From a bacterium (GTDB lineage: Bacteria; Auribacterota; Tritonobacteria; UBA1439): 64,000 nt of DNA. Below are positions 39,366-47,694 of the stretch, one piece after another; within the stretch, counting starts at the first letter, position 1; every line of letters begins with the position of its first letter. Both the position numbers and the translations under genes were made by a program. The notes under the pieces were generated by a model. The model was given only the letters and a program-made list of their open reading frames with translations, searched no databases and was not told the DNA's origin. The stretch spans positions 1 through 64,000 of the forward strand of contig JAQUPF010000003.1 in assembly GCA_028716845.1 (NCBI GenBank), in the 5' to 3' direction.

Positions 39366-39770
39366 TCAACTCGCTCCAGCATGATCTCTCTCCGCCGCCC
39401 TGCTCCCGCGCGTGCGCTCCCCCGTTCCCCGGGCGACCTTCGCCAGCTCGCTGAACACCGCCGTCTCGCGGACGGCGAGGTCGGCCAGGATCTTCCGGTC
39501 GATCGCCACGCCGGCCCTCTTCAGGCCGGCCATGAACTTCGAATACGACATCCCCTCGGCCCTGCTCGCCGCGCCGATGCGCGTAATCCAGAGGCCGCGG
39601 AAATCCCGCTTGCGGACCTTGCGGTCCCGGTATGCGTAGGCGAGCCCCCGCTCGACGGCCTCCGTGGCCTGGCGGGTGAGCTTCCCCCGGGAGCCCCTAT
39701 ACCCCTTGGCCCGCTTGAGGATCCTCCTCCGCCGCTCCCGCGAGGCCGGGGCGTGTGCGACACGTACCAC
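39366..39770 (-). CDS. rplT: 50S ribosomal protein L20
   Basis: 134 residues from a GTG preceded by GGAGG; usual length is about 117-120, so there is a short C-terminal extension. RILKRAKGYRGSRGKLTRQA and WITRIGAASRAEGMSYSKFM are family signatures. It follows rpmI by 15 bp in the classic infC-rpmI-rplT order. Confidence 0.96.
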   Translation of the reverse strand: MVRVAHAPASRERRRRILKRAKGYRGSRGKLTRQATEAVERGLAYAYRDRKVRKRDFRGLWITRIGAASRAEGMSYSKFMAGLKRAGVAIDRKILADLAVRETAVFSELAKVARGTGERTRGSRAAERDHAGAS

Positions 39771-39785
39771 GTCTGCCTCCTCTCG

Positions 39786-39983
39786 TCAGGCGTACGGCAT
39801 GAGCGCCCGCACCCGCTTCTGCTCAACGCCGCTCAGGACGCTGCTCTTCCTGAGGGCGCGCTTCCGCTTGCGGCGCTTCCCCGTGAGCAGATGGCTCAGA
39901 TACGCCTGCTTCCTTTTCACCTTGCCGCGCCCCGTGATCCTGAACCGCTTCGCCGCCGATCGGCGTGTCTTTATCTTTGGCAT
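39786..39983 (-). CDS. rpmI: 50S ribosomal protein L35
   Basis: 65 residues, standard length: [20 protein letters not shown] and [16 protein letters not shown] are typical. A GGAGGAAGGA ribosome site lies upstream inside infC. The first 161 of its 198 bp are also read in another frame as the tail of infC. Confidence 0.96.
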   Translation of the reverse strand: MPKIKTRRSAAKRFRITGRGKVKRKQAYLSHLLTGKRRKRKRALRKSSVLSGVEQKRVRALMPYA

Positions 39984-40536
39984 CTGCGCCGTCCTTCCTC
40001 CGGTCGGGCGCCTGCCGGAGTTTGCCGGCCTTGTGCGGCCCGAACATCATCACCACGTTCCTGCCGAACTTCTTCGGGGTCATCTCCACGTGCGCGAGAT
40101 CGGCGAGGTCGGCCTCGAGCCGCCGGAGAAGGTTGTTTCCCAGTTCGGCGTGGGCCATCTCGCGGCCCCGGAAGAACAGCCGTATCCGGACCTTGAACCC
40201 CTTCTCGAGAAAATCCCGCGCGTGGCGGAGCTTGACGTTGTAGTCGTGGATCTCGATGCGGGGGCGGAACTTGATCTCCTTCATCTTGCCCCCGACCTGC
40301 TTCTTCCGGGCGACGCGGTCCTTCTTCATCTGCTGGTACTGGTACTTGCCGAAGTCCATGACCCTGCAGACGGGAGGGTCCGCGTTCGGCGCCACCTCGA
40401 CCAGGTCCAGCTTGCTCGCCCTCGCCAGCCCGAGGGCGTGCTCGAGCGTGAGGATCCCGACCTGCTTGCCGTCCTTGTCGATCGTGCGGACCGTCCTGGC
40501 CCGTATCTGCCCGTTTGTCCGGATGAACGTCCGAAT
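39823..40536 (-). CDS. infC: Translation initiation factor IF-3, AUU start, extended C-terminus
   Basis: I place the start at the ATT 40534-40536, since a perfect GGGAGGTGAT (40550-40541) sits 8 bases upstream, and the alternative GTG at 40545 lies inside that site. AUU is the classic infC start, used for autoregulation. The IF3 domains are clear: [50 protein letters not shown] and [15 protein letters not shown]. The fold should end near [10 protein letters not shown]. The frame then continues about 70 residues (charged, Glu/Gln/Pro/Arg-rich), the last 54 reading through rpmI out of frame. Total is about 237 residues against the usual 170-180. A sequencing frameshift is an alternative explanation. 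Confidence 0.92.
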   Translation of the reverse strand: MRTFIRTNGQIRARTVRTIDKDGKQVGILTLEHALGLARASKLDLVEVAPNADPPVCRVMDFGKYQYQQMKKDRVARKKQVGGKMKEIKFRPRIEIHDYNVKLRHARDFLEKGFKVRIRLFFRGREMAHAELGNNLLRRLEADLADLAHVEMTPKKFGRNVVMMFGPHKAGKLRQAPDRRKDGADAKDKDTPIGGEAVQDHGARQGEKEAGVSEPSAHGEAPQAEARPQEEQRPERR

Positions 40537-40626
40537 GCGTATCACCTCCCCGGGGGTTGCCGGCGCGGGGCCGGTGTCCCGTCACCCGTCCGCGCTGCTC
40601 GACCGTGGAATCTTCCCTGACGCAGG

Positions 40627-40656
40627 ATTATACCACCGCCCGTTCCCGGCCGACAA
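40627..40656 (-). promoter_or_regulatory. Sigma-70 promoter of the infC-rpmI-rplT operon
   Basis: On the minus strand: TTGTCG at 40656-40651, an 18-base spacer, and a perfect TATAAT at 40632-40627. The start would be near 40620, giving a leader of about 85 bases. A CCGGC/GCCGG hairpin (40560-40574) lies just upstream of the ribosome site. Confidence 0.6.
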
Positions 40657-40711
40657 GCCCAAAGCCGAAGAAATGATGCACCAATCGACCACGGATTGCC
40701 ACGGATCATTA

Positions 40712-40930
40712 CGGATCCAAACTACAGTCCAAAGTTGAAAGTTCAAAGTCGAAAGTTGAAAGAATGAAGAACCAATCCACCACGGATCTGCACGGATACT
40801 TACGGATATCCACTGATACTCTTGAAGTGGGATCCATAGGCATCCGTGGAAATCAGTGGCTAGTGGTTCGTCAGCCCCTCCTCCCCATTTTGAACTTTCG
40901 ACTTTTCACTTTGAACTGTGGTTGCATCCG
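40712..40930 (+). repeat. MITE-like element, full copy 2 (219 bp)
   Basis: Terminal inverted repeats at 40712-40734 and 40908-40930, with the same internal order as copy 1, including TTACGGATATCCACTGATAC and ATCAGTGGC. Partial CGGAT words flank it on both sides (40685-40711, 40931-40970). The gap 40546-40975 otherwise holds only the infC promoter and leader. Confidence 0.8.
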
Positions 40931-40975
40931 TGAGAATCCGTCGATGATCCGTGAACATCAGCGGCTGTGTGTGCA

Positions 40976-41584
40976 TCAGCAGCGGCAGGCGCCGCGCAGC
41001 GTCTCGCTCCCCTCGCGGACAAGGTAGGCGACGACGACGAGACCGACGGCCGGGTCCGCCCACCAGGCGCCCCAGAGGTAGTTCGCCCCGAGCCCCGCGA
41101 GGAGCGCAGCCGAGAGGAAGGAGCAGGCGAGCGTCTCCCGCGAGTCCGCCACGAGGCTCTCGCTCCCGATCGCACGCCCGACGCGATCCTTCATCCGGTA
41201 GAGGACGGGCATGACGGCGAGCGAGACGGCGGCAACGGCGATGCCGAGGACGCTCGGCTCCGGAATCTCCCGGCGGAGGAGCTTGCCGAGCGACTCGTAC
41301 AAGACGTACGCGCCGAGGACGAAGAAGGTGAGGCCGACGAGCCGGGTCGCCCGCGCCTCCACCCGCTCCTCCTCCTCCGGCGTGATGCGGCCGTGCTTCC
41401 GGAGCCGCCAGATCATGACGCCGCCGGAGAGGGACTCCACGAAGCTGTCGAGGCCGAAGCCGACGAGGGCGATGCTGCCGGCGAGGGTACCGGCCGCGAT
41501 GGAGACGACCCCCTCGACGACGTTGTAGCCGACGGTGACGTACGCGAGGCGGAGCGCCGTGCGGTGGAGGTCGCTCTTCATCAT
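40976..41584 (-). CDS. Cation diffusion facilitator-like membrane protein
   Basis: 202 residues with about five to six membrane spans. TALRLAYVTVGYNVVEGVVS, ALVGFGLDSFVESLSGGVMI and DSRETLACSFLSAALL match the CDF transporter core. The usual C-terminal cytoplasmic domain is missing, which is seen in a short subgroup. It probably moves divalent metals such as Zn or Co out of the cell. It starts 10 bp after the MgtC-like gene. Confidence 0.8.
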   Translation of the reverse strand: MMKSDLHRTALRLAYVTVGYNVVEGVVSIAAGTLAGSIALVGFGLDSFVESLSGGVMIWRLRKHGRITPEEEERVEARATRLVGLTFFVLGAYVLYESLGKLLRREIPEPSVLGIAVAAVSLAVMPVLYRMKDRVGRAIGSESLVADSRETLACSFLSAALLAGLGANYLWGAWWADPAVGLVVVAYLVREGSETLRGACRC

Positions 41585-41594
41585 GCCGGGGGCG

Positions 41595-42263
41595 TCAGTG
41601 CACCTCGACGCTCCGCACGTCCTTGATCGACGAGAGGGAGAAGAATATGGCGTCCGCCTTCCCGGTCGCGGGGACCCGCGCCGCGACCTCGATCTCCATC
41701 TCGCCCTGCTCGACGTCCTTGGCGAGGCTGATGGACTTCACGTCGATGCCGTGCCGCTCGAGAACGCCCTTCACGTCGTCCACGAGGCCGAAGCGGTCGC
41801 GCGCCTTCACCGAGAGGGTGCGGAGGACCTGGCCGCCGATGTACCGCTTCTCGATCTGGTCGAGGATGATGAGGACGATGAGGGCGAGCGCCGTCGTGGC
41901 GATGCCCGAGAAGTAGTGTCCCGCCCCCACCGCGAGGCCGATGATCGCGACGGTCCAGAGGGATGCGGCCGTCGTGATCCCCTTCACGCTCGCCCCGTAC
42001 CGGAGGATGGCGCCCGCCCCGAGGAAGCCGATGCCCGAGATTACCTGGGCCGCGAGCCGCGCCGGGTCGCCGTTCGGCGCCAGCCCCTTGAACTGCAGGG
42101 CGAGGTTGACGGAGATGCACATCGCGAGCGCCGCGCCGAGTGCGAGGATGATGTGCGTGCGCAGGCCCGCCGGCTGGCTGTGCCGCTGGCGCTCGAACCC
42201 GACGAGGCCCGCGAGGAGCGCCGTCACGAGGAGCCGCGTGACGATCTGGACTTCGGTGATCAT
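41595..42263 (-). CDS. MgtC/SapB family membrane protein
   Basis: 222 residues from ATG 42261-42263; the longer frame overlaps the tRNA gene and is discarded. Membrane spans with LLAGLVGFERQRHSQPAGLRT, ISGIGFLGAGAIL and TTAASLWTVAIIGLAVGAG are family hallmarks. The last ~85 residues form an ACT-like cytoplasmic domain. The family is linked to Mg homeostasis and acid or phosphate stress, but its exact activity is unsettled. Confidence 0.9.
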   Translation of the reverse strand: MITEVQIVTRLLVTALLAGLVGFERQRHSQPAGLRTHIILALGAALAMCISVNLALQFKGLAPNGDPARLAAQVISGIGFLGAGAILRYGASVKGITTAASLWTVAIIGLAVGAGHYFSGIATTALALIVLIILDQIEKRYIGGQVLRTLSVKARDRFGLVDDVKGVLERHGIDVKSISLAKDVEQGEMEIEVAARVPATGKADAIFFSLSSIKDVRSVEVH

Positions 42264-42379
42264 GTCCGACACCCCCTCCCGATGGACGGTTCGCGCGCGC
42301 GGAGGCGTCCGGCCGCCGCGCCGAGCCGGATGCCGCCGGGGCCGCGGCGATCGGCCCGGACGGCGGGGGGAAGGGAAGA

Positions 42380-42457
42380 TGGTCGGGGCGGTGGGATTCG
42401 AACCCACGACCTCAGCGTCCCGAACGCTGCGCGCTAAGCCGGCTGCGCTACGCCCCG
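42380..42457 (-). tRNA. tRNA-Pro (anticodon CGG), CCA encoded
   Basis: Acceptor stem CGGGGCG pairs with CGCCCCG, discriminator A, then genomic CCA. The anticodon arm is CAGCG-TTCGGGA-CGCTG, giving anticodon CGG with G37, typical of proline. The T arm contains GGTTCGAATCC. Length with CCA is 78 bases. Confidence 0.96.
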
Positions 42458-42487
42458 ACGGTGCGACGAAAAGCGGAAGCAGACGCC

Positions 42488-42493
42488 ATTATA
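42488..42493 (-). promoter_or_regulatory. -10 box of the tRNA-Pro promoter
   Basis: Perfect TATAAT on the minus strand 31 bases upstream of the tRNA 5' end; start near 42481. The -35 region is weak and lies inside the end of the COG2426 gene. Confidence 0.45.
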
Positions 42494-43232
42494 ACGAACT
42501 TCCCCCCGATTGATACCCCATTTTACCACGTCGCTCCCTTTCCTTCTTCATCCCCTTCCAGAGCGCCGTGACGGCCAGGCCCAGGAGCGCCGCGCCCGCG
42601 ATGATGCCGCCGACCCAGCCGAGAAGCGAGAGGGAGGTCACGATGGCGCCCGCCGTGAGGACCCCCAGGACGATGGACCAGATGGCGTGGTGGAACTTGA
42701 TCCCCAGGAGAAACGCGGCGAGCGCCCCCGTCCAGCCGCCCGTCACAGGCAGGGGGATCGCCACGAAGATCGCGAGCCCCAGCGTCTCGTACTTCTCGAT
42801 CTCGGCACTCTTCCTGCGGGTCCGCCTGAAGAGCCATTCGAAGAACAGCCTCCCGAGGCGGAACCGCATGAGATATCTCGAGGCGGGGCCGAGGAGCAGC
42901 AGGATGAACGGGATCGGGATCATGTTGCCGATGACGGCGAGGATGTAGACGCGCCACCAGGCGTCCATCTTGAAGAAGTTGATCCCCACCGGGATCGCGC
43001 CGCGCAGCTCGACGATCGGGAGCATCGAGATGATGACGATCACCCACTCCTTCGGTATCCCCTTCCGCTCCAGGCGGTCGGCGATCCGCTCCCCGACGGA
43101 CAGGTGGTCTCCATCGTCCGGCCGGGGGGGACCCGCGGCCGCGGCGGCCGTGCAGGCCGTCATGATCGACAGCGCCGCGATGATCGAAAGCGCGACGATG
43201 ACCGATGTGTTCTCCCCGCGCCACCGGATCAT
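42489..43232 (-). CDS. COG2426 small multidrug export-like membrane protein
   Basis: 247 residues. A signal-like N-terminus is followed by four or five membrane spans: WVIVIISMLPIVELRGAIPV, ILAVIGNMIPIPFILLLLGP and LGLAIFVAIPLPVTGGWTGA, characteristic of the Sm_multidrug_ex/COG2426 family. The true substrate of the family is not known. GGGAG supports the ATG. Confidence 0.88.
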   Translation of the reverse strand: MIRWRGENTSVIVALSIIAALSIMTACTAAAAAGPPRPDDGDHLSVGERIADRLERKGIPKEWVIVIISMLPIVELRGAIPVGINFFKMDAWWRVYILAVIGNMIPIPFILLLLGPASRYLMRFRLGRLFFEWLFRRTRRKSAEIEKYETLGLAIFVAIPLPVTGGWTGALAAFLLGIKFHHAIWSIVLGVLTAGAIVTSLSLLGWVGGIIAGAALLGLAVTALWKGMKKERERRGKMGYQSGGSSL

Positions 43233-43261
43233 TCCGATCTCCCTCCTGTTCGTGCGCCCCG

Positions 43262-43918
43262 CTATTTATTCCAGCCGTGCTTGCCGAGCAGCGGGACGAA
43301 GACGCAGCCGCAGACCTCCTCCTCCGTCAGCCGTCCCCCCGCCTTCCGGACGACGATGAGGTCCTGCGACCAGCCGCCGCCGACCGGGATGACGAGCCGG
43401 CCGCCCTCGGCGAGCTGCCCGACGAGCGGCTCCGGGACGCGGGGCGCCCCCGCGGTGACGATGATGCCGTCGAACGGCGCCGCCTCCGGCCATCCCAACG
43501 TTCCGTCGCCGACGCGGAGGCGCACGGTGCCGTAGCCGAGCGCATCCAGCAGCTCCCCGCTCCTCTCCGAGAGGGAGGCGATCCGCTCGATCGTGTACAC
43601 CTCCGCGCCGAGCTCCGCGAGGATGGCGGCCTGGTAGCCGGAGCCGGTGCCGATCTCGAGGACGCGATCCCCCGGGCGCACCTCCATGCACTGCGTCATG
43701 AGGGCGACCATGTACGGCTGGGAAATGGTCTGTCCCTCGCCGATGGGGAGCGGGTGGTCCGCGTAGGCGGCGTGCGCCATGTCGGGGGGAAGGAAGCGGT
43801 GCCGGGGGACCGTGCGGAAGGCGGCGAGGACGCGCGGGTCGTTGATGCCGCGCGGCTCGAGCTGCCGCTCGACCATCCGCTCCCGCTCCACGGCGAAATC
43901 ATCTTCCGGCGTCTTCAT
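43262..43918 (-). CDS. pcm: Protein-L-isoaspartate O-methyltransferase
   Basis: 218 residues. RGINDPRVLAAFRTVPRHRF, IGEGQTISQPYMVA and SAM motif VLEIGTGSGYQAAILAELG are diagnostic. It repairs isoaspartyl residues in aged proteins. It ends 29 bp before the COG2426 gene. Confidence 0.95.
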   Translation of the reverse strand: MKTPEDDFAVERERMVERQLEPRGINDPRVLAAFRTVPRHRFLPPDMAHAAYADHPLPIGEGQTISQPYMVALMTQCMEVRPGDRVLEIGTGSGYQAAILAELGAEVYTIERIASLSERSGELLDALGYGTVRLRVGDGTLGWPEAAPFDGIIVTAGAPRVPEPLVGQLAEGGRLVIPVGGGWSQDLIVVRKAGGRLTEEEVCGCVFVPLLGKHGWNK

Positions 43919-43994
43919 GTCGTATTCGTCGTCCGCATCCCGGATTTCGCATCACCCATCGCGCGTGATCGGATTATGGGCAATAGTGGTTTGC

Positions 43995-44130
43995 CGCGGA
44001 TGCACGCGGATGAATATCATGTTGCCGCAGATTCACGCGGATGAACGCGGATTGAATGGTGAATTGAAAAAAGAACGGTCGCTTTATCCGCACTCCATCT
44101 GCGGTGATCCGCGTTCATCCGTGGTTGCTT
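43995..44130. repeat. CGGATGAACGCGGAT-type repeat, reaching into the glycosyltransferase gene
   Basis: Words CGCGGATGCACGCGGATGAA (43996-) and CACGCGGATGAACGCGGATT, then the inverted ATCCGCGTTCATCCG near 44110. The repeat supplies the last few codons and stop of the GT2 gene. Confidence 0.7.
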
Positions 44131-44807
44131 AGTTCATTGTCCTTCCTGCTCAGGATGTACCGCGCGGTGAGGCGGATGAATCGCAGCGTGTCCACGAGCG
44201 GGTTGATGCGGCTCTTCTCGTCGCCGTAGATCGTCCGCACGGGGACGGAGGCGATCGCGCACCCCGCGCGCCCCGCCTGGATGAGCATCTCCGACTCGGT
44301 CTCGTACCGCGCGGTGCTCAGCCGCATCCGGTCGAACGCCCGCCTGTCCACGAGCCGGAACCCGCACTGGCTGTCCGGGATGGGCCGCCCCGCGAGCCGG
44401 GAGACGAAGAACGACGTCACCCGGTTCGTGAGGTAGCGGACGAGCGGCATCCTCCCCCTCTCCTCCATCCTGTTCCCGACGACGATGTCGGCCCCCGACG
44501 ACCCGGCCGCCTCGAGGAATCTCGGGATCTCTCCCGGGTCGTGCTGGCCGTCCGCATCGAGGATGACGGCGGCGTCGAACCCGTCATCGAAGGCCCGCCG
44601 GAGGCCGGTCTCGAGCGCCGCGCCCTTCCCCCGGTTCGCACCGTGCCGGATGAGGGCGGCGCCGGCCGCCGCCGCCGCGCGGGCGGTGCCGTCGGACGAG
44701 CCGTCGTCCACGACGATGGCCGCCGGCAGGTGGCGGAGCGCACCCCGAACGACGCCGGCGACGCGCTTCTCCTCATTATAGGCCGGTATGACCGCGCACG
44801 CCTTCAT
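44115..44807 (-). CDS. Family 2 glycosyltransferase (polyprenyl-phosphate sugar type)
   Basis: 230 residues. AVIPAYNEEKRVAGVVRGAL, VVDDGSSDGTA, and DADGQHDPGEIP (DxD) are clear GT2/DPM1-like motifs, followed by VGNRMEERGRMP and DSQCGFRLVDRR. It probably loads a sugar on a lipid carrier for cell-surface glycans. The final residues (about NELSNHG) are translated from the adjacent repeat, so the native C-terminus may have been trimmed or replaced. Confidence 0.92.
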   Translation of the reverse strand: MKACAVIPAYNEEKRVAGVVRGALRHLPAAIVVDDGSSDGTARAAAAAGAALIRHGANRGKGAALETGLRRAFDDGFDAAVILDADGQHDPGEIPRFLEAAGSSGADIVVGNRMEERGRMPLVRYLTNRVTSFFVSRLAGRPIPDSQCGFRLVDRRAFDRMRLSTARYETESEMLIQAGRAGCAIASVPVRTIYGDEKSRINPLVDTLRFIRLTARYILSRKDNELSNHG

Positions 44808-44839
44808 GCCGTCACCATCCTGTCCCGCTAAAACAATGC

Positions 44840-45246
44840 ACCACTAATCACTGATTTCCACGGATGCGTACGGATCCTCACGGATGTAACTACAGTTCAA
44901 AGTGAAAAGTCGAAAGTTCAAAGCCCAGTCCCTTTCGGCTGCCTTCTCATCCGCGATAATCCGCGTCAATCCGCGGCCACAATGAACCACTTCACCACGG
45001 ATCTTCACGGATTCCTGCGGATATCCACGGATTCCACTCCAGGAGTATCAGTGAACATCCGTAATGATCCGTGGCAATCCGTGGTTGATTGGTTCTTCAT
45101 GCTCCCAACCCTTGTATCCAATCCGAGGCAAGAACCTCTTCCCTCACCACTGCAATCCGATCCGTGGATATCCGTAAGTATCCGTGCAGATCCGCGGTGG
45201 ATTGGTGCTTCATTCTTTCAACTTTCGACTTTGAACTTTGAACTGT
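44840..45246. repeat. Composite CGGAT/AAAGT repeat block
   Basis: Contains two MITE-type terminal units in opposite orientation (GTAACTACAGTTCAAAGTG at 44886; CTTTCGACTTTGAAC near 45221) and many ATCCGTG and ATCCGCG words between. The gap 44808-45247 has no other content that I can see. Confidence 0.75.
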
Positions 45247-45247
45247 T

Positions 45248-46126
45248 TCACCCCCACACTTTGTAGAACGCGAACCACTGCGACGGGTAGCGCCGGATAT
45301 ACCGCTCGAAGACGGCGACCATCGCCTCGTTCACCCTCCTGACCTTCTCCGCGTGGGGCAGGTCATCGGCGACGCGGATCGGCTCCTCCGCCGTGATCCT
45401 GAAATAGCCGCCCGGCTCCTGGACGCAGAAGGTGGGGACGAGCGGCGCGCCCGCCCGCACCGCCATCTCGGCCGGCCCCCGCGGGATGTTGACCGGCCCG
45501 CCGAAGAAGGGCACGGGGCAGCCGGTGCCGTCCACGTCCCTGTCGGCGACGAACGCCGCGACCTCGCCCCGCCGCAGCACGCCGACCATCTCCCTCGCGG
45601 CGCGGCCGTGCGGGACGACGCGTATCCCGCTCGACCGCCGGAGGCGCGAGAAGAACCGGTCGACCCGCCTGTCCTCCATCTTCATGGCGACGGTCGAGAG
45701 GACGAATCCCAGGCGCGCCGTCGCCGAGGCCCCCATTTCCCAGTTGCCGAGATGCGCGGTGACGGAGACCAGGCCCCTCCCCTCCGCGAGCGCCTCCCGG
45801 AAGCGCGCCACGTGCTCCGGCCGCAGCAGGCCGATCCGGATGTCGGTGTCGATCTGCCCGAGGCGCATGAAGTCGACGACGTGAATGGCGAAGTTCTCGA
45901 ATGTCTTCCGGACGAGCCGTCTGAGATTCCGCCTGCCGTCGCGCGTCGCCGTGCCGCGGCCGTCGGATTCGAGCACCCTCGAGAGGTTCGCGGCGACCGC
46001 CCGCCTCGCGTTGCCGTCGAGGAGGTAGAAGAGGTCGGCGAGCAGCCTCCCCACCCGCACACTCACGCCGCGGGGGACGGTCTCGACAGCCATCCGGCAG
46101 AGGTTATACACAACGGACAGGAGCAT
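45248..46126 (-). CDS. LpxL/HtrB-like lysophospholipid acyltransferase
   Basis: 292 residues. VTAHLGNWEMGA carries the HxxxxE-type catalytic motif of the family (H and E in HLGNWE); FVADRDVDGTGCPVPFFGG and PRGPAEMAVRAGAPLVP follow, as in lipid A late acyltransferases. An N-terminal hydrophobic segment suggests membrane attachment. It overlaps the upstream diacylglycerol-glycosyltransferase-like gene by 23 bp, so the pair is probably a lipid-modification unit. Confidence 0.9.
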   Translation of the reverse strand: MLLSVVYNLCRMAVETVPRGVSVRVGRLLADLFYLLDGNARRAVAANLSRVLESDGRGTATRDGRRNLRRLVRKTFENFAIHVVDFMRLGQIDTDIRIGLLRPEHVARFREALAEGRGLVSVTAHLGNWEMGASATARLGFVLSTVAMKMEDRRVDRFFSRLRRSSGIRVVPHGRAAREMVGVLRRGEVAAFVADRDVDGTGCPVPFFGGPVNIPRGPAEMAVRAGAPLVPTFCVQEPGGYFRITAEEPIRVADDLPHAEKVRRVNEAMVAVFERYIRRYPSQWFAFYKVWG

Positions 46127-47237
46127 GCGCCTCCTCGAGTATCGTCCGGGCGATCGACGCCGCGGCCGCCGGGCGGGAGAGGCCGAGCGCGCTCAGCCGC
46201 ATCCGCCCGAGCCGATCCGGCCGCGCGAAGAGGTCCGCCACGATCGCCGCCGCCTCGTCGGCGCCGCCCGCCGCCAGGGCCGCCCCACCCCGGCAGAGGT
46301 AGTCGGCGTTCGCCCGCTCCTGCCCCGGGAGGGAGTCGACGAGGACGAGCGGCAGGCCTGATGCGAGCGCCTCCGCGGCGGTGAGGCCGCCCGCCTTCCC
46401 GACCATGACGTCGGCCGCCCGCATGAGGATGTCCGGGCGCCGGACGTACGGCAGGACCGTGATGCGGGAAGCGGCGGCCGCCGCCCGGCCGAGCAGCGCC
46501 TCGTACTGCTCCCGGTTGCGGCCGGTCGCGACGACGACCGTGCAGCCGGGAAGGACGCGGGCCGTCTCGAGGGCGAGCCGCTCGAGCGCCCCCCACCCGC
46601 TCCAGCCCCCCATGACGGCGACGACGGGCCCGTCGGGGGGGAGGCCGAACCGCCTCCTCGCCTCGGCCTTCGGGATCTCCTCCGCGAATGCGGGACTGAT
46701 CGGGATCCCCTCGTCGGCGGCGCGGTCGCGGCCGATGCCGGCGGCGGCGAGGTCGTCGAGCGCCTCCCGGCAGGCGACGAAGTAGCGGTCCACGGCGCCG
46801 TACACCCAGTAGGACGGGACGAAGAAATCGGTGAGGACGGCGTGGAGCGGGAGGTCGCTCCCATGGCGCTCCTTGAAATCGCTCACCATGCCGCAGGGAA
46901 ACGACTGCGTGCAGACGACCGCGTCCGGCTCGTGGGCACGCACGGCGTCCTCCACGCCGCGGGGGGCGAGCGTCCGGACGAGGCCCCGGAACCTGCTGAA
47001 CCGCGCCTCGCTCCTCGGGTCGGTGTAAATGCCGTCCCAGAGGGAGGGGGTGCTTTTCACCATCCGGTAGAACGCCTTCGTCGAGACGCGCTCGAGCAGC
47101 CGGCTCGCGTACCGGAAGAAATTGAGGAGGCGGACGTCGGCCGAGGGGTCGGCCGCCCGGAACGCCTCGCGCAGGGCGAGGGCGGCCGAATGGTGGCCCG
47201 AGTACTCGAACCCGTAGAGGATGAGGATCCGTTTCAT
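46104..47237 (-). CDS. MGDG synthase-like glycosyltransferase (GT28 fold)
   Basis: 377 residues from ATG 47235-47237; the longer frame to 47396 translates repeat DNA and is rejected. ILILYGFEYSGHHSAALALR is the N-terminal lipid-acceptor motif of monogalactosyl- and glucosyldiacylglycerol synthases; GGWSGWGALERLA and VMVGKAGGLTAAEALASGLP are the donor-site loops. It should glycosylate diacylglycerol or a related lipid at the membrane. Sugar specificity cannot be told. Confidence 0.88.
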   Translation of the reverse strand: MKRILILYGFEYSGHHSAALALREAFRAADPSADVRLLNFFRYASRLLERVSTKAFYRMVKSTPSLWDGIYTDPRSEARFSRFRGLVRTLAPRGVEDAVRAHEPDAVVCTQSFPCGMVSDFKERHGSDLPLHAVLTDFFVPSYWVYGAVDRYFVACREALDDLAAAGIGRDRAADEGIPISPAFAEEIPKAEARRRFGLPPDGPVVAVMGGWSGWGALERLALETARVLPGCTVVVATGRNREQYEALLGRAAAAASRITVLPYVRRPDILMRAADVMVGKAGGLTAAEALASGLPLVLVDSLPGQERANADYLCRGGAALAAGGADEAAAIVADLFARPDRLGRMRLSALGLSRPAAAASIARTILEEAHAPVRCV

Positions 47238-47299
47238 GCGGCCCGGGCGGGGCGGACAGGCGGTCTTCGCCCCGGACCCTTTCAGAACGCCACACTTAT

Positions 47300-47660
47300 A
47301 GCAACTACAGTCCAAAGTTGAAAGTTTAAAGTCGAAAGTTGAAAGAATGAAGAACCAAGCCACCGCGGATCTGCACGGATACTTACGGATAGTCACGGAT
47401 TGGATTGCGGCGGTGAGGAAAGAGGTTCTTGCCGCGGGTCTACGCGGATTGTCGCGGATGAGAAGGCAGACGAAAGAAACGGTGTTTTCGCCGCGGATTG
47501 ACGCGGATTACCGCGGATGAGAGCGCAGTCGAAAGAATAATGAACAAAGCAACCGCGGATCGACACCGATCATTACGGATATTCACTGATACTCCTGGAG
47601 TGGAATCCGTGGGGATCCGTAAGCATCCGTGGGAATCAGTGGCTCGTGGTTCTTTGTGGC
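47300..47660. repeat. Composite CGGAT/AAAGT repeat block
   Basis: Starts with GCAACTACAGTCCAAAGTTG next to the MGDG-type gene, then GCACGGATACTTACGGATAG, tandem GCGGATTGACGCGGATTACC near 47490, and the MITE central part (CACTGATACTCCTGGAGTGG) at about 47585. The gap 47238-47694 holds no gene. Confidence 0.75.
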
Positions 47661-47694
47661 CGCGGATGCGAAGGACGAACGAGGCGCCGCCCTC

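Noticed and set aside
47480-47660. CRISPR-like array in the intergenic CGGAT words
   Set aside because: The units vary in length and sequence, spacers are not of constant size, and no cas gene is near.
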